From Streptomyces tateyamensis (GTDB lineage: Bacteria > Actinomycetota > Actinomycetes > Streptomycetales > Streptomycetaceae), in NCBI RefSeq assembly GCF_003205575.1, contig NZ_PYBW01000040.1, positions 33,938 to 97,937 of the forward strand: a stretch of 64,000 bases of DNA. The letters run 5' to 3'. Positions 8,523 through 16,448 of the stretch are shown in pieces. The position numbers were made by a program, and so were the translations under genes. Below the pieces are notes generated by a model that was not told the DNA's origin, made no database searches, and was given only the letters and a program-made list of their open reading frames with translations. How positions within the stretch are numbered: the first letter of the stretch is position 1; each line of letters opens with the position of its first letter.

Positions 8523-9793
8523 GTGAGGCCGCCGACCGGCTGGCACGGGCCCGCACCGGTCTGGTGACCGAGCACGGCCGTTACGGCTGGCCGGAGTTGC
8601 TCGGCCGGGCCAGGGCGGTGGCGGCCTCGCTGCCGCCGGCCCCGCACGGCTGGGTGGTCCCGGCCGACGGCTCGGTGCGCTCGGTGATCGGCCTGCTCGC
8701 GGTGGGTCTGGCCGAGCCCGCGCCGCGCTGGGTGCTGGGCGACCCGGGCCGCTGGGGCACCGGTGAGCCGGTCGGCGAGGTGCTCTGGCGGGCCGGCGCC
8801 GAGTGCGCGCCGCCACCCGGCGTCACCGCGGCGACCTACGCCACCGCGAGTTCGGGCAGTACCGGTGAGCCCCGGCTGCTGTTCGGCGATCCGGCCGGGC
8901 TGCCGCAGGCGGCGCGGCTGTACGCGGCGGGGATGCCCGAGTACGCCGACGCCGAGGTCTTCGCGGCCTGTTCGGCAATGGACTTCGCCGCCGCGTTCTA
9001 CATGACCGTGGTCCCGGCCCTGCTGCTCGCCCGTGACCTGCTGGTCTTCGCGCCGCACCGCTGGGACCTGGCGGCCCGTGAGCTGGCCGGACGTGCCGCG
9101 GTCTGCCTGGCCGCGCCGGTGCTGGCCGCGCTCGGCGCCCGGGCCGCGGCCGGCGGCGACTTCGCCCGGACCACCCTGGTGCCGGCCGGCGGCGGCCTGA
9201 CCGTGGCCCGCGCCGAGCGGATCGCCGCCGGGTTCACCGGCTGCTCGTTCCTGACCATGCTCGGCTCTACCGAGACCGGCCTGCTGACGGTGGGTCGGGA
9301 AGTCCGCGAGGACGGCCACGTGGGCAGCCCGCTGCCGGGCAAGCCCGTCTGGCTGGCCGACACCGGCCGGGACGGGGTCGGCACCCTGTGGACCAGGGGG
9401 CCGGACACCCGGTTCGCGGCGAGCGACGGCCGGCTGCTGCGCGGCGCCGGCGGTGCGGTCAGCACCGGGGACCTGGCCCACCTGGACCCGTCCGGCACCG
9501 GCTACGTGCTGGACGGCCGCGGTGACGACCTGATCAAGGTGGACGGGGTCAGCGTCTACCCGAACGCGGTGGCCGCGGCGGTGCGGGCGCTGCCCGGGGT
9601 GCTGGACGCAGCGGTGGCGGTGGACCGCACCGGTCCGGCCGACCGGGTCCTGGTCACCGCGGTCGGCGAGACCACCGAGGAGGCGGTCCGGGCGGCCTGC
9701 GGCGCGCTGGCGCAGCCGGTGGTCCCGTACCGGGTGACCGTCGCGGCGGCCGAGGCGGTCGCCTACAACGAGCGCGGGAAGGTGCTGCGTTGA
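8498..9793 (+). CDS. AMP-dependent acyl/aryl ligase (ANL superfamily)
   Basis: 431 residues with recognisable ANL core motifs in order: TASSGSTGEPRL (A3, phosphate loop), GSTETG (A5), STGDLA (A7), DDLIKVDGVSVYPN (A8) and a terminal NERGKVLR carrying the A10 lysine (Lys 428). The family adenylates a carboxylic acid and passes it to CoA or a carrier thiol. In nosiheptide and thiostrepton pathways comparable ligases (NosI, TsrJ) activate the indolic or quinaldic side acid. Here the gene overlaps the 3' end of the P450 gene, precisely the part encoding the carrier-like tail, which suggests loading of that tail. The substrate cannot be told from the sequence. The N-terminal region is shorter than in typical acyl-CoA synthetases. 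Confidence 0.85.
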   Translation: MGESRPWLSEAADRLARARTGLVTEHGRYGWPELLGRARAVAASLPPAPHGWVVPADGSVRSVIGLLAVGLAEPAPRWVLGDPGRWGTGEPVGEVLWRAGAECAPPPGVTAATYATASSGSTGEPRLLFGDPAGLPQAARLYAAGMPEYADAEVFAACSAMDFAAAFYMTVVPALLLARDLLVFAPHRWDLAARELAGRAAVCLAAPVLAALGARAAAGGDFARTTLVPAGGGLTVARAERIAAGFTGCSFLTMLGSTETGLLTVGREVREDGHVGSPLPGKPVWLADTGRDGVGTLWTRGPDTRFAASDGRLLRGAGGAVSTGDLAHLDPSGTGYVLDGRGDDLIKVDGVSVYPNAVAAAVRALPGVLDAAVAVDRTGPADRVLVTAVGETTEEAVRAACGALAQPVVPYRVTVAAAEAVAYNERGKVLR

Positions 9794-11016
9794 ACCCCAC
9801 GGCGGAGCAGAAGGTGAACACCCCTGCGGAGCAGAAGTCGACCACCGCGGCGGAGCAGAAGGTGACCGCCGCGCTGCTGCGCAGCCCGGCGGCGCTCTAC
9901 CGCAGGCTGCACGCGCGCGGCCCGGTGCAGTGGAGCGAGCCGGGCAGGACCTGGCTGGTGGTCGGCTACGCCGCCGCCCGCGAGGTGCTGCGCGACCAGC
10001 GGTTCCGGATGCCCGGCCCCGGGGGCGGCGACGCCACCTGGGGCGAGGGCGGTCGGTACGGTGAGTTCGTCCGCAGCCTGCTGCTGGAGGCGGAGGGCTC
10101 GCACCACGAGCGGCTGCGCCGGATCCTCTCCCCGGTCTTCGCCCCCAGGTCGGTGCGGGCCCGCACCGAGCGGATTACCGCGACGGTGCACGAGCTGCTG
10201 GACGAGCTGGCCGGTGCGGCCGAGTTCGACGGGGTCGCGGCGCTCGGCGCCCGACTGCCGGTCTCGGTGGTCGGCGACCTGGTCGGAGTCCCGCCCGCGG
10301 ACCGCGACCAGGTCTCCCGGCTGTGCCGGCTGATCAGCACCGGCGGAGGCCTGAGCACCGGAGCGGCCGGACCGCAGGCGGTGGCCGGCGCGGTCGGCGG
10401 CCTGGAGCAGCTGTTCGCGCTGGTGGACCAGTGGCTGGCCGCCCCCGACCGGCTGCCGGCCGGCTCGGTGCTGGCGGCCACCGCCGAGCAGGCCCTGCTC
10501 AGCCGGGTGGAGACGGTGGCCACCGTGTTCAGCCTCTACCTGGCCGGGCACGACACCTCGCGCAACATGCTCGGCGCACTGCTGCTGCGGCTGTCCGGCC
10601 AGGACGGTCTGCTGGAGCAGCTCGCCGAACGGCCGCAGACGGCCGGCGAGGTGGTGGACCAGGTGCTGCTGGGCGAGTCGCCGCTGACCTTCACCGCGCG
10701 GGTGGCGCTGGCGGACGTGCGGGTGGCGGGACGGTTGATCGCGCAGGGGGACCGGGTTCAGATCATGCTGGGCGCGGCCAACCACGAGCTGCTGGAGTCC
10801 GGTGCGGCGCCCGGGCAGTTCGCCGGGGTGGCCTTCGGCGAGGGGCGGCACGTCTGCCTGGGCGCGCACCTGGCCCGGCTGGAGGGAACCGTGCTGCTCA
10901 CCGCGGCGGCCGAGCGCTGGGCGGGGCTCGAACCGGCCGGGGACCCGCAGTGGAGCCCGCACTTCCTGCACCGGGGCCTGGGGGCGCTGCCGTTGAAGGC
11001 GACGTGGCGCTCTTGA
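9790..11016 (+). CDS. Atypical cytochrome P450 (ExxR motif absent)
   Basis: 408 residues if the TTG at 9790, which overlaps the ligase stop as TTGA, is used. The I-helix LAGHDTSRN and heme loop FGEGRHVCLG (Cys 356) are canonical, but the K-helix position reads QVLL (Gln 291, Leu 294) instead of ExxR, so both usual residues are missing. The first 25 residues contain three copies of AEQK at 8-residue spacing; in-frame GTG codons at 9823 and 9862 are alternative starts that would remove most of this. Likely role is oxidation of the peptide or of the side-acid. The gene directly precedes the LanB-like gene and overlaps it slightly. Confidence 0.85.
   Translation: MNPTAEQKVNTPAEQKSTTAAEQKVTAALLRSPAALYRRLHARGPVQWSEPGRTWLVVGYAAAREVLRDQRFRMPGPGGGDATWGEGGRYGEFVRSLLLEAEGSHHERLRRILSPVFAPRSVRARTERITATVHELLDELAGAAEFDGVAALGARLPVSVVGDLVGVPPADRDQVSRLCRLISTGGGLSTGAAGPQAVAGAVGGLEQLFALVDQWLAAPDRLPAGSVLAATAEQALLSRVETVATVFSLYLAGHDTSRNMLGALLLRLSGQDGLLEQLAERPQTAGEVVDQVLLGESPLTFTARVALADVRVAGRLIAQGDRVQIMLGAANHELLESGAAPGQFAGVAFGEGRHVCLGAHLARLEGTVLLTAAAERWAGLEPAGDPQWSPHFLHRGLGALPLKATWRS
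9802..9861 (+). repeat. Triple 24-bp in-frame repeat at the 5' end of the second P450 gene
   Basis: The 12-base core GCGGAGCAGAAG occurs at 9802, 9826 and 9850, an exact 24-base spacing, encoding A-E-Q-K each time. The repeats lie between the TTG start and the first P450 helix, so they are either a low-complexity leader or untranslated if the GTG at 9862 is the start. Confidence 0.85.
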
Positions 11017-13406
11017 TCCAGTTGGGCACAGTGGTGGTGCGCCGCCGCTGCCGGGTGCCGGTGGCGCGGCTGCGCGAGCTGGACGGCGCCGAACTCTGGG
11101 ACGCGGCCGAGCGGTTGGCCGCTGCCGAGGAGCGGTGTCGGCGGGCCGGAGAGGCGGTCGCGGACCGGATCGCCGCGCTGGTGCCCGCGGCGGTACCGCA
11201 GTTGCGCCGCGAGCTGCTGCGGATGCGCCGGGACGCCTTCAACGGACGCGCGGTGGCCTGCGAGGCACTCGACCTGACGGAGTATCAGGCCGCCGTGGCG
11301 GAGCGCACTGCCGGGCGGGCGCGGCTGGAGCGGTGCGCGGCGGCGCTGGACGAGGCGACCGGCCGGACCCTGCACGCACTGCTGAAAGAGCCGGACTTCG
11401 CAGCCTCGGTGGAGCTGTCGGTGCCCAGGCTGGTCGCGGCCGCGCTGGCGGACGCCCCGGTGCCCGGCACGGCGCGCACCCGGCGGCGGGCGCTGACGGT
11501 GCTTCGGCTGGCCCAGCGCGCGGCGACCAAGCCGAGCCCGTTCGCCCGGTTCGCCGACTCCACGCTGCTGCTGCCCGGCGCCGCCGCCCGGCCCGCCGCG
11601 GCGCTGGTGCGGGTGGACCGGCGGGCGGTGGACTGGGTGCGGGCCTGGGCCGGCGGCCCGGGGCTCGCGGTGCTGCCGCCGGACCGGGTGCTGCTGACCG
11701 TCAACCCGAGCGCGACGCTGGAGCAGGGCCGGGTCGGCTGGCTCGCCCCGGACGGGGTGCGCAGCGCCCGGTGCACCGAGCAGCTGGCCACCCTGCTGGC
11801 CGGCCTGCGCACCCCCGTCGCGCTCGCTTCGCTCGCCCCGGACGGGACGCTGCCGCCCGCGCTGGCCGCCCTGCTGCGGACCGGCCTGCTGGAGGCCGGC
11901 CCGCAGCTGCCCGGTTGGGGCCCGGGGCGGCTGGCCGGCGCGGCCCAGGCGGTGGGACCGGGCGAGCTGCGCTCGGCGCTGTCGGAACTGCAGGAGATCG
12001 AGACCGCCGCTCCCCCCGCGCCGGTGGCGGCGGCCCGGGCCCACGCCGGACTGCGCCGGCTGGCCGCCGCCTGCGGGCAGCCCGAGCCCGCCGCGGACCG
12101 GCAGTTGGTGACCGAGGACCTGGTCGCGGTCGCCCCGCCCGAGGGGCCGCGGTTCGACCCGGAGCTGCTGGCAGACCTGGCCCGGGTGCAGCGCTTCGCC
12201 CCGCTGCTCGGGGCCGACCTGCCGTTCCAACTGGCCACCGCGCTGGCCTTCCGGGCGCGGTTCGGCAACGGGCGGATCACGCTGCTGGCGGGATTGCGCT
12301 GGTACCTGGCCGAGGGGCGCCAGGAGTCGGACCGGCTGATCGCCGAGGCCGCCGACCCGGTGCTGCGCCAGGTGCTGCGGCTGCGCCAGGAGTTGGTACA
12401 GGCGCTGCGCGCACTGGCCGCCGAGCCGCACAGCGCCGCGGTGCCCCCGGCCCTGCTGGAGGACCTCGCCGCCGCGCTGCCCGCCGAGGTGGCGCCGTGG
12501 ACCAACGTCTCCTGGCCGGTCCAGTGGGCCGGCGAGCAGCTGGTCCTGAACGGTGCGGCACTCGGCTTCGGCCGCTTCCCGGCCCGGCTGGCCGGGGCCC
12601 TGTCCGGCCCCGAACTGCTCCTGCTGCGCCGCGAGGTGGCGCAAACGGTGCCGGCCGGTACCGTCCCGGCCGACCTCGCCGTCCAGTTCGGTGCCACCGC
12701 CAACGAGCACCCCCTGCTGCTGCCCGCCGCGCTCGCCTGGCCCGGCAGTGCGCTGGAGTGCGAGCCCGACGCCCGGGTGGACCTGGCCACCGTCACCCTG
12801 GGGCTGACCGGGACCGGCCGGCTGGCCGCCACCAGCGCCGCCCACCCGGGCCGCACCCTGCTGCCCGTGCCGCACAACGCCACCCTGCCCGCGCTGGCCC
12901 CCGCGCTGTACCGCTTCCTCACCCGGCTCGGCCCTTCGCAGGGCAGCACGCTGGCGCTGTGGGACCTGGTGGACGCGAGCGCCGCAGCCGGCGGGGTGCG
13001 CCACTACCCGCGCCTGACGCTGGGTCGGCTGGTGCTCTGCCGCCGGACCTGGAAGGTGCCGGGGGAGGACCTGCCCGCCGAGGACGACACCATGGGCTGG
13101 CTGCGTTGGAGTGGGCGGACCGGGGTGCCGCGCCGCTCCTTCCTGCGCCGGACCACGCTGCCCGACCCCTGGCAGGTACTGCGCCGGGGCGCCGCGGACC
13201 AGCGGGTCGAGCAGGCCCGCGCCCGCACCGGCGCCGCCGACCGCAAGCCCGCCTACCTGGACCTGGCCCAGCCGTTGGGCCGCCCGCACCCGACCGCCCC
13301 GGGCGAGATCCTCACCTTCACCGAGCCGCTGCCCGACCCCCTGACTCTCCCCGACGACCAGCACACCGTCGAGTACGTGATCGAGACCCACTGGAGGACC
13401 CCATGA
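11004..13406 (+). CDS. LanB-type dehydratase, glutamylation domain (Lant_dehydr_N, TbtB-like)
   Basis: 800 residues from GTG 11004; a TTG at 11013 that overlaps the P450 stop is an alternative start. The segment RAATKPSPFARFADSTLL (about residues 170-190) matches the conserved basic/SPF motif of lantibiotic dehydratase N-terminal domains, and the C-terminal part has the NATLPALAPALYRFL and TLPDPWQVLRRG segments seen in the family. The enzyme transfers glutamate from glutamyl-tRNA to Ser/Thr of the precursor; the separate SpaB_C protein at the left edge would perform elimination. The split arrangement is the thiopeptide form, not the fused lanthipeptide LanB. Here it lies downstream of the oxidative genes rather than first in the operon. 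Confidence 0.85.
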   Translation: MALLIQLGTVVVRRRCRVPVARLRELDGAELWDAAERLAAAEERCRRAGEAVADRIAALVPAAVPQLRRELLRMRRDAFNGRAVACEALDLTEYQAAVAERTAGRARLERCAAALDEATGRTLHALLKEPDFAASVELSVPRLVAAALADAPVPGTARTRRRALTVLRLAQRAATKPSPFARFADSTLLLPGAAARPAAALVRVDRRAVDWVRAWAGGPGLAVLPPDRVLLTVNPSATLEQGRVGWLAPDGVRSARCTEQLATLLAGLRTPVALASLAPDGTLPPALAALLRTGLLEAGPQLPGWGPGRLAGAAQAVGPGELRSALSELQEIETAAPPAPVAAARAHAGLRRLAAACGQPEPAADRQLVTEDLVAVAPPEGPRFDPELLADLARVQRFAPLLGADLPFQLATALAFRARFGNGRITLLAGLRWYLAEGRQESDRLIAEAADPVLRQVLRLRQELVQALRALAAEPHSAAVPPALLEDLAAALPAEVAPWTNVSWPVQWAGEQLVLNGAALGFGRFPARLAGALSGPELLLLRREVAQTVPAGTVPADLAVQFGATANEHPLLLPAALAWPGSALECEPDARVDLATVTLGLTGTGRLAATSAAHPGRTLLPVPHNATLPALAPALYRFLTRLGPSQGSTLALWDLVDASAAAGGVRHYPRLTLGRLVLCRRTWKVPGEDLPAEDDTMGWLRWSGRTGVPRRSFLRRTTLPDPWQVLRRGAADQRVEQARARTGAADRKPAYLDLAQPLGRPHPTAPGEILTFTEPLPDPLTLPDDQHTVEYVIETHWRTP

Positions 13407-13906
13407 CCGCCGAAGCAGCTTTCGTCCCGATCCGCGCCGCGCTGGCCGAGGCCGCCGACTACTGGGTCTGCACCGTTCGCGCGGACGGCCGCCCGCACAC
13501 CGTCCCCGTCTGGGGCGTGTGGTGGCGCGACAGCCTGGTCTTCTCCACCGTCGGGGGCAGCGTCAAGGCGCGCAACCTGCGGGGCAACGCCCGGGCCTCG
13601 GTGCACCTGAGCAGCGCACAGGAGGTGGTGATCCTGGACGGCACCGCCGCCGAGGTCACCGACGAGGCCGAACTCGCGGAGATCGGCGCGCTGTTCGACG
13701 CCAAGTACGCGGGCGGCGCGGCCGGCAGCTACGACCTGGTGACCGCCCGGCAGCACGGGATGGCGATCTGCGCGGTGCGGGCCGAGGTGGTGCGGCAATG
13801 GACTTCGGACGACATGTTCCGCTCCCGCCGGTTCAGCTTCGCCGCCGACGGTTCGCTCTCCCTGGCCGAGGCCGGGCTGCCGGCCGTCGCCGAGCAGGTC
13901 GCCTGA
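13403..13906 (+). CDS. PNPOx-like split-barrel flavin/F420-binding protein
   Basis: 167 residues with an ATG that overlaps the LanB stop. The N-terminal YWVCTVRADGRPHTVPVWGVW segment and the following FSTVGGSVKARNLRGN segment are typical of pyridoxamine-5'-phosphate-oxidase-like split barrels, which bind FMN or F420 and often serve as reductases in natural-product pathways. It is embedded in the RiPP operon and its stop overlaps the ATG of the second YcaO gene by one base. It might reduce a cluster intermediate or supply reduced flavin; nothing in the sequence fixes the substrate. Confidence 0.8.
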   Translation: MTAEAAFVPIRAALAEAADYWVCTVRADGRPHTVPVWGVWWRDSLVFSTVGGSVKARNLRGNARASVHLSSAQEVVILDGTAAEVTDEAELAEIGALFDAKYAGGAAGSYDLVTARQHGMAICAVRAEVVRQWTSDDMFRSRRFSFAADGSLSLAEAGLPAVAEQVA

Positions 13907-15105
13907 TGGCCACGGCCCAACAGGACCTCACCAAAAGGTACTTCACCGGCACCCAGCGGACCCGGGCGCCGGAGCGGACCTGGCAGTTGGCGCAGCGTCA
14001 GTTCGAGCGGTGCGGGATCAGCCGGGTGGCCGACGTCACCGGACTGGACGTACTGGGCATCCCGACCTGGGTCGCGGTCCGCCCGCTGGCCGCCACGCTG
14101 AGCGTCAGTCAGGGCAAGGGCGCCACCCACACCGCCGCGAAGGTCTCCGCGAGCATGGAGGCGATCGAGCTCTGGTACGCCGAGAACCTGCCGCACGCCG
14201 GCCCCGCGGTCACCGCGCCGGCTGCCGAACTCGCCCTGCCCTACGACTTCGCCGGCCTGCAGCGGGCCGCGGGCAGCCTGCTGACCGAGCACACCCCGCT
14301 GCCGTGGCTGCCGGCCGAGGTGATCGGCCAGGCGGCCACCAGCTGGGTGCCCCGGCCCTGCGTGGCGATCTCCTCGCTGGCCGCCCCGGACTGGTCGCCG
14401 CCGCTGCTGCGGGTCTCCAGCAACGGCCTGGCCAGCGGGAACTGTGTCGAGGAGGCGGCCCTGCACGCGCTGTTCGAACTGGTCGAGCGGGACAGCACCG
14501 CCGACCTGCGGGAGCGCCCGGTGGACCGGCGCCGGCACATCGAGCCGCACAGCGTCACCGACCCCGGCTGCGCCGAGCTGATCGACCGGATCGACCGGGC
14601 CGGGGCCTGGCTGGAGCTGGTGGACAACACCCGCGACCCGCACTTCCCCTGCTACGTCGCCTACCTGTGGTCCCCGGAGGACCCGACCGTCTACTCGGGC
14701 TCCGGCTGCCACACCGACCCGGCGGTGGCGCTCTCCCGGGCGATCACCGAGGCCGCGCAGAGCCGGCTCACGGTGATCAACGGCACCCGCGACGACGTGC
14801 GCGGCGGCCTCTACCGCGGCCACCGCTGGGACGCCGCGCAGCCCGTCACACCCCCGGACACGCAGGGCAGTTGGGCGCAGGCGGTGCGGCGGATCGAGCC
14901 CGCCGGGCGGGCCGCGGTCGACACTGAACTGCTGCACTGCGCCGAGCTGGTGCGGGCCCGGACCGGCCGACCGGTGCTGAGCGTGCCGCTGACCGCCCCC
15001 GGGGAGGAGCTCGCGGTGGTCCGGGTGATCGCCCCCGGCCTGCGCTTCGGCGTCGGCGACGAGTGCCCGCGCCCGCTCCGCCAACTGCCCGAGGAGGGCC
15101 GATGA
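13906..15105 (+). CDS. Second YcaO protein, TfuA-associated, likely thioamide-forming
   Basis: 399 residues, a minimal YcaO without an E1-like N-terminus. The ATP-site segments are present: SQGKGATHTAAKVSASMEAIE near residues 68-87 and SNGLASGNCVEEAALHALFELVERD near residues 170-194. The C-terminus (RPLRQLPEEGR) has no PxPxP tail, unlike the cyclodehydratase at 5267. This type pairs with TfuA, whose gene follows with ATGA overlap. In methanogens (McrA thioglycine), thioviridamide-like RiPPs and thiopeptin-type thiopeptides, YcaO-TfuA pairs convert a backbone amide to a thioamide. Function is inferred from that established pairing. Confidence 0.87.
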   Translation: MATAQQDLTKRYFTGTQRTRAPERTWQLAQRQFERCGISRVADVTGLDVLGIPTWVAVRPLAATLSVSQGKGATHTAAKVSASMEAIELWYAENLPHAGPAVTAPAAELALPYDFAGLQRAAGSLLTEHTPLPWLPAEVIGQAATSWVPRPCVAISSLAAPDWSPPLLRVSSNGLASGNCVEEAALHALFELVERDSTADLRERPVDRRRHIEPHSVTDPGCAELIDRIDRAGAWLELVDNTRDPHFPCYVAYLWSPEDPTVYSGSGCHTDPAVALSRAITEAAQSRLTVINGTRDDVRGGLYRGHRWDAAQPVTPPDTQGSWAQAVRRIEPAGRAAVDTELLHCAELVRARTGRPVLSVPLTAPGEELAVVRVIAPGLRFGVGDECPRPLRQLPEEGR

Positions 15106-16448
15106 CCACGCACGTGTTCGCCGGGCCGACCATCGGCCCGGACCGGGTGGCCGAGCTACTGCCCGGCGCCGTGCTGCACCCGCCGGTGCAGCACGGCGAC
15201 CTGCTGCGGCTGCCGGTGGCCGCCGGGGACACCGTGCTGATCGTGGACGGGCTGTTCCAACAGGCCCCCGCGGTGCGGCACAAGGAGATCCTGCACCTGG
15301 TGCACGAGGGCGTCCGGGTGGCCGGCGCGAGCAGCATGGGCGCGCTGCGCGCGGCCGAGCTGCACCGGTTCGGGATGCTCGGGCTGGGCCAGGTGTTCCG
15401 CTGGTACGCCGACGGCACGGTGACCGCCGACGACGAGGTGGCAGTGGCCCACCTGGGCGAGGAGGACGGCTACCGCCAGCTCTCCGACGCCCTGGTCTCG
15501 GTGCGCTACGGGCTGGGCCGGGCAGTCGAGGCTGGCGTGCTGAACGCCGCCGAGCAGGCCGGGCTGCTTGCCGCACTGGCCGAGCTGCCGTTCCCGCAGC
15601 GCAGTTGGCGCAACCTGTGGCGGATCACCGGGCAGACCGACCTGGCGGCGGCGGCCGCCCGGGTCCGCGCCCACCTGGCGGTGCGCCCCGCGGACGCCGA
15701 CGTGAAGCGCCTGGACGCCGAGACCGCGCTGCGGGCGCTGCGCCGGGAGGCCGCTCCCGCGGCGGCCCCCGGGCCCCGCCCGGCCACCCTGGACACCGTC
15801 TACCTGGCCGACTGGCGGTTCGAGCACTCCGCCACCGACCCGGTGAGCGACTTCCACACCCTCGGCTTCCTCCAGCTGTTCCTGCCGGCTTACCCGCAGC
15901 TGAACCGCCATCAGGCACTGGCCCGGATCGGCGGCGGCGAGGCGGGAGCCCTCGCGGCGGCCCGGGCCGCGGGCCTGCTGGGCGCCGGCGACGAGCCGGG
16001 GAGCGGGATGCGGGCCTGGCTCACCGAGCGGGAACTGGCCGAGCTGCCCGGCCGCGAGCTGGCGCTCACCGCCCTGGTGCGGTCCTTCCGCACCGCGCCC
16101 GGGGTGCGCACCGGCCACCGGCTGCCCGAGCCGCTCCTGGCCGCCGGGCCGCTGCTGCGCATGGCCCGCAGCTGCGCCGCGGCCGCGGCCGCACTGAACG
16201 CGGCCCGCCGGGCCAGGCACCCGGAGTTCCAGGTCGAGCACGTCCGCACCGACCTGGTGGAGGAGTTCTTCGCCGCCCGCTGGCAGTGCGCCGACCTGGT
16301 CACCGCCTGCTGGGACCGCGGGCTCACGGGCCTTGGCCAACTGCACGAGCTGGGCCAGTACTTCCTGTTGCTCGGCCGGTCCGGCCGACTGCCGGAACCG
16401 CAACTCGCGGCGGTCAGCTTCGCCGCCGCCGAAGGGGAGCCGTCATGA
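15102..16448 (+). CDS. TfuA-like protein, partner of the thioamide YcaO
   Basis: 448 residues. The first 110 residues carry a clear TfuA core: VFAGPTI, PPVQHGDLLRL, VLIVDGLFQQAPAVRHKEI and ASSMGALRAAEL. TfuA proteins assist YcaO enzymes in thioamidation, probably by handling the sulfur source. The remaining 330 residues form a helical extension without recognised motifs, common in the long actinobacterial TfuA form. It is coupled at both ends: ATGA overlap with YcaO upstream and ATGA overlap with the radical SAM gene downstream. Confidence 0.87.
   Translation: MTTHVFAGPTIGPDRVAELLPGAVLHPPVQHGDLLRLPVAAGDTVLIVDGLFQQAPAVRHKEILHLVHEGVRVAGASSMGALRAAELHRFGMLGLGQVFRWYADGTVTADDEVAVAHLGEEDGYRQLSDALVSVRYGLGRAVEAGVLNAAEQAGLLAALAELPFPQRSWRNLWRITGQTDLAAAAARVRAHLAVRPADADVKRLDAETALRALRREAAPAAAPGPRPATLDTVYLADWRFEHSATDPVSDFHTLGFLQLFLPAYPQLNRHQALARIGGGEAGALAAARAAGLLGAGDEPGSGMRAWLTERELAELPGRELALTALVRSFRTAPGVRTGHRLPEPLLAAGPLLRMARSCAAAAAALNAARRARHPEFQVEHVRTDLVEEFFAARWQCADLVTACWDRGLTGLGQLHELGQYFLLLGRSGRLPEPQLAAVSFAAAEGEPS

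Noticed and set aside
11004..13406. Reading the LanB protein as a complete class I lanthipeptide dehydratase
   Set aside because: It lacks the fused SpaB_C elimination domain, which is encoded separately at 3-932, and the operon has azole and pyridine-forming genes but no LanC cyclase.
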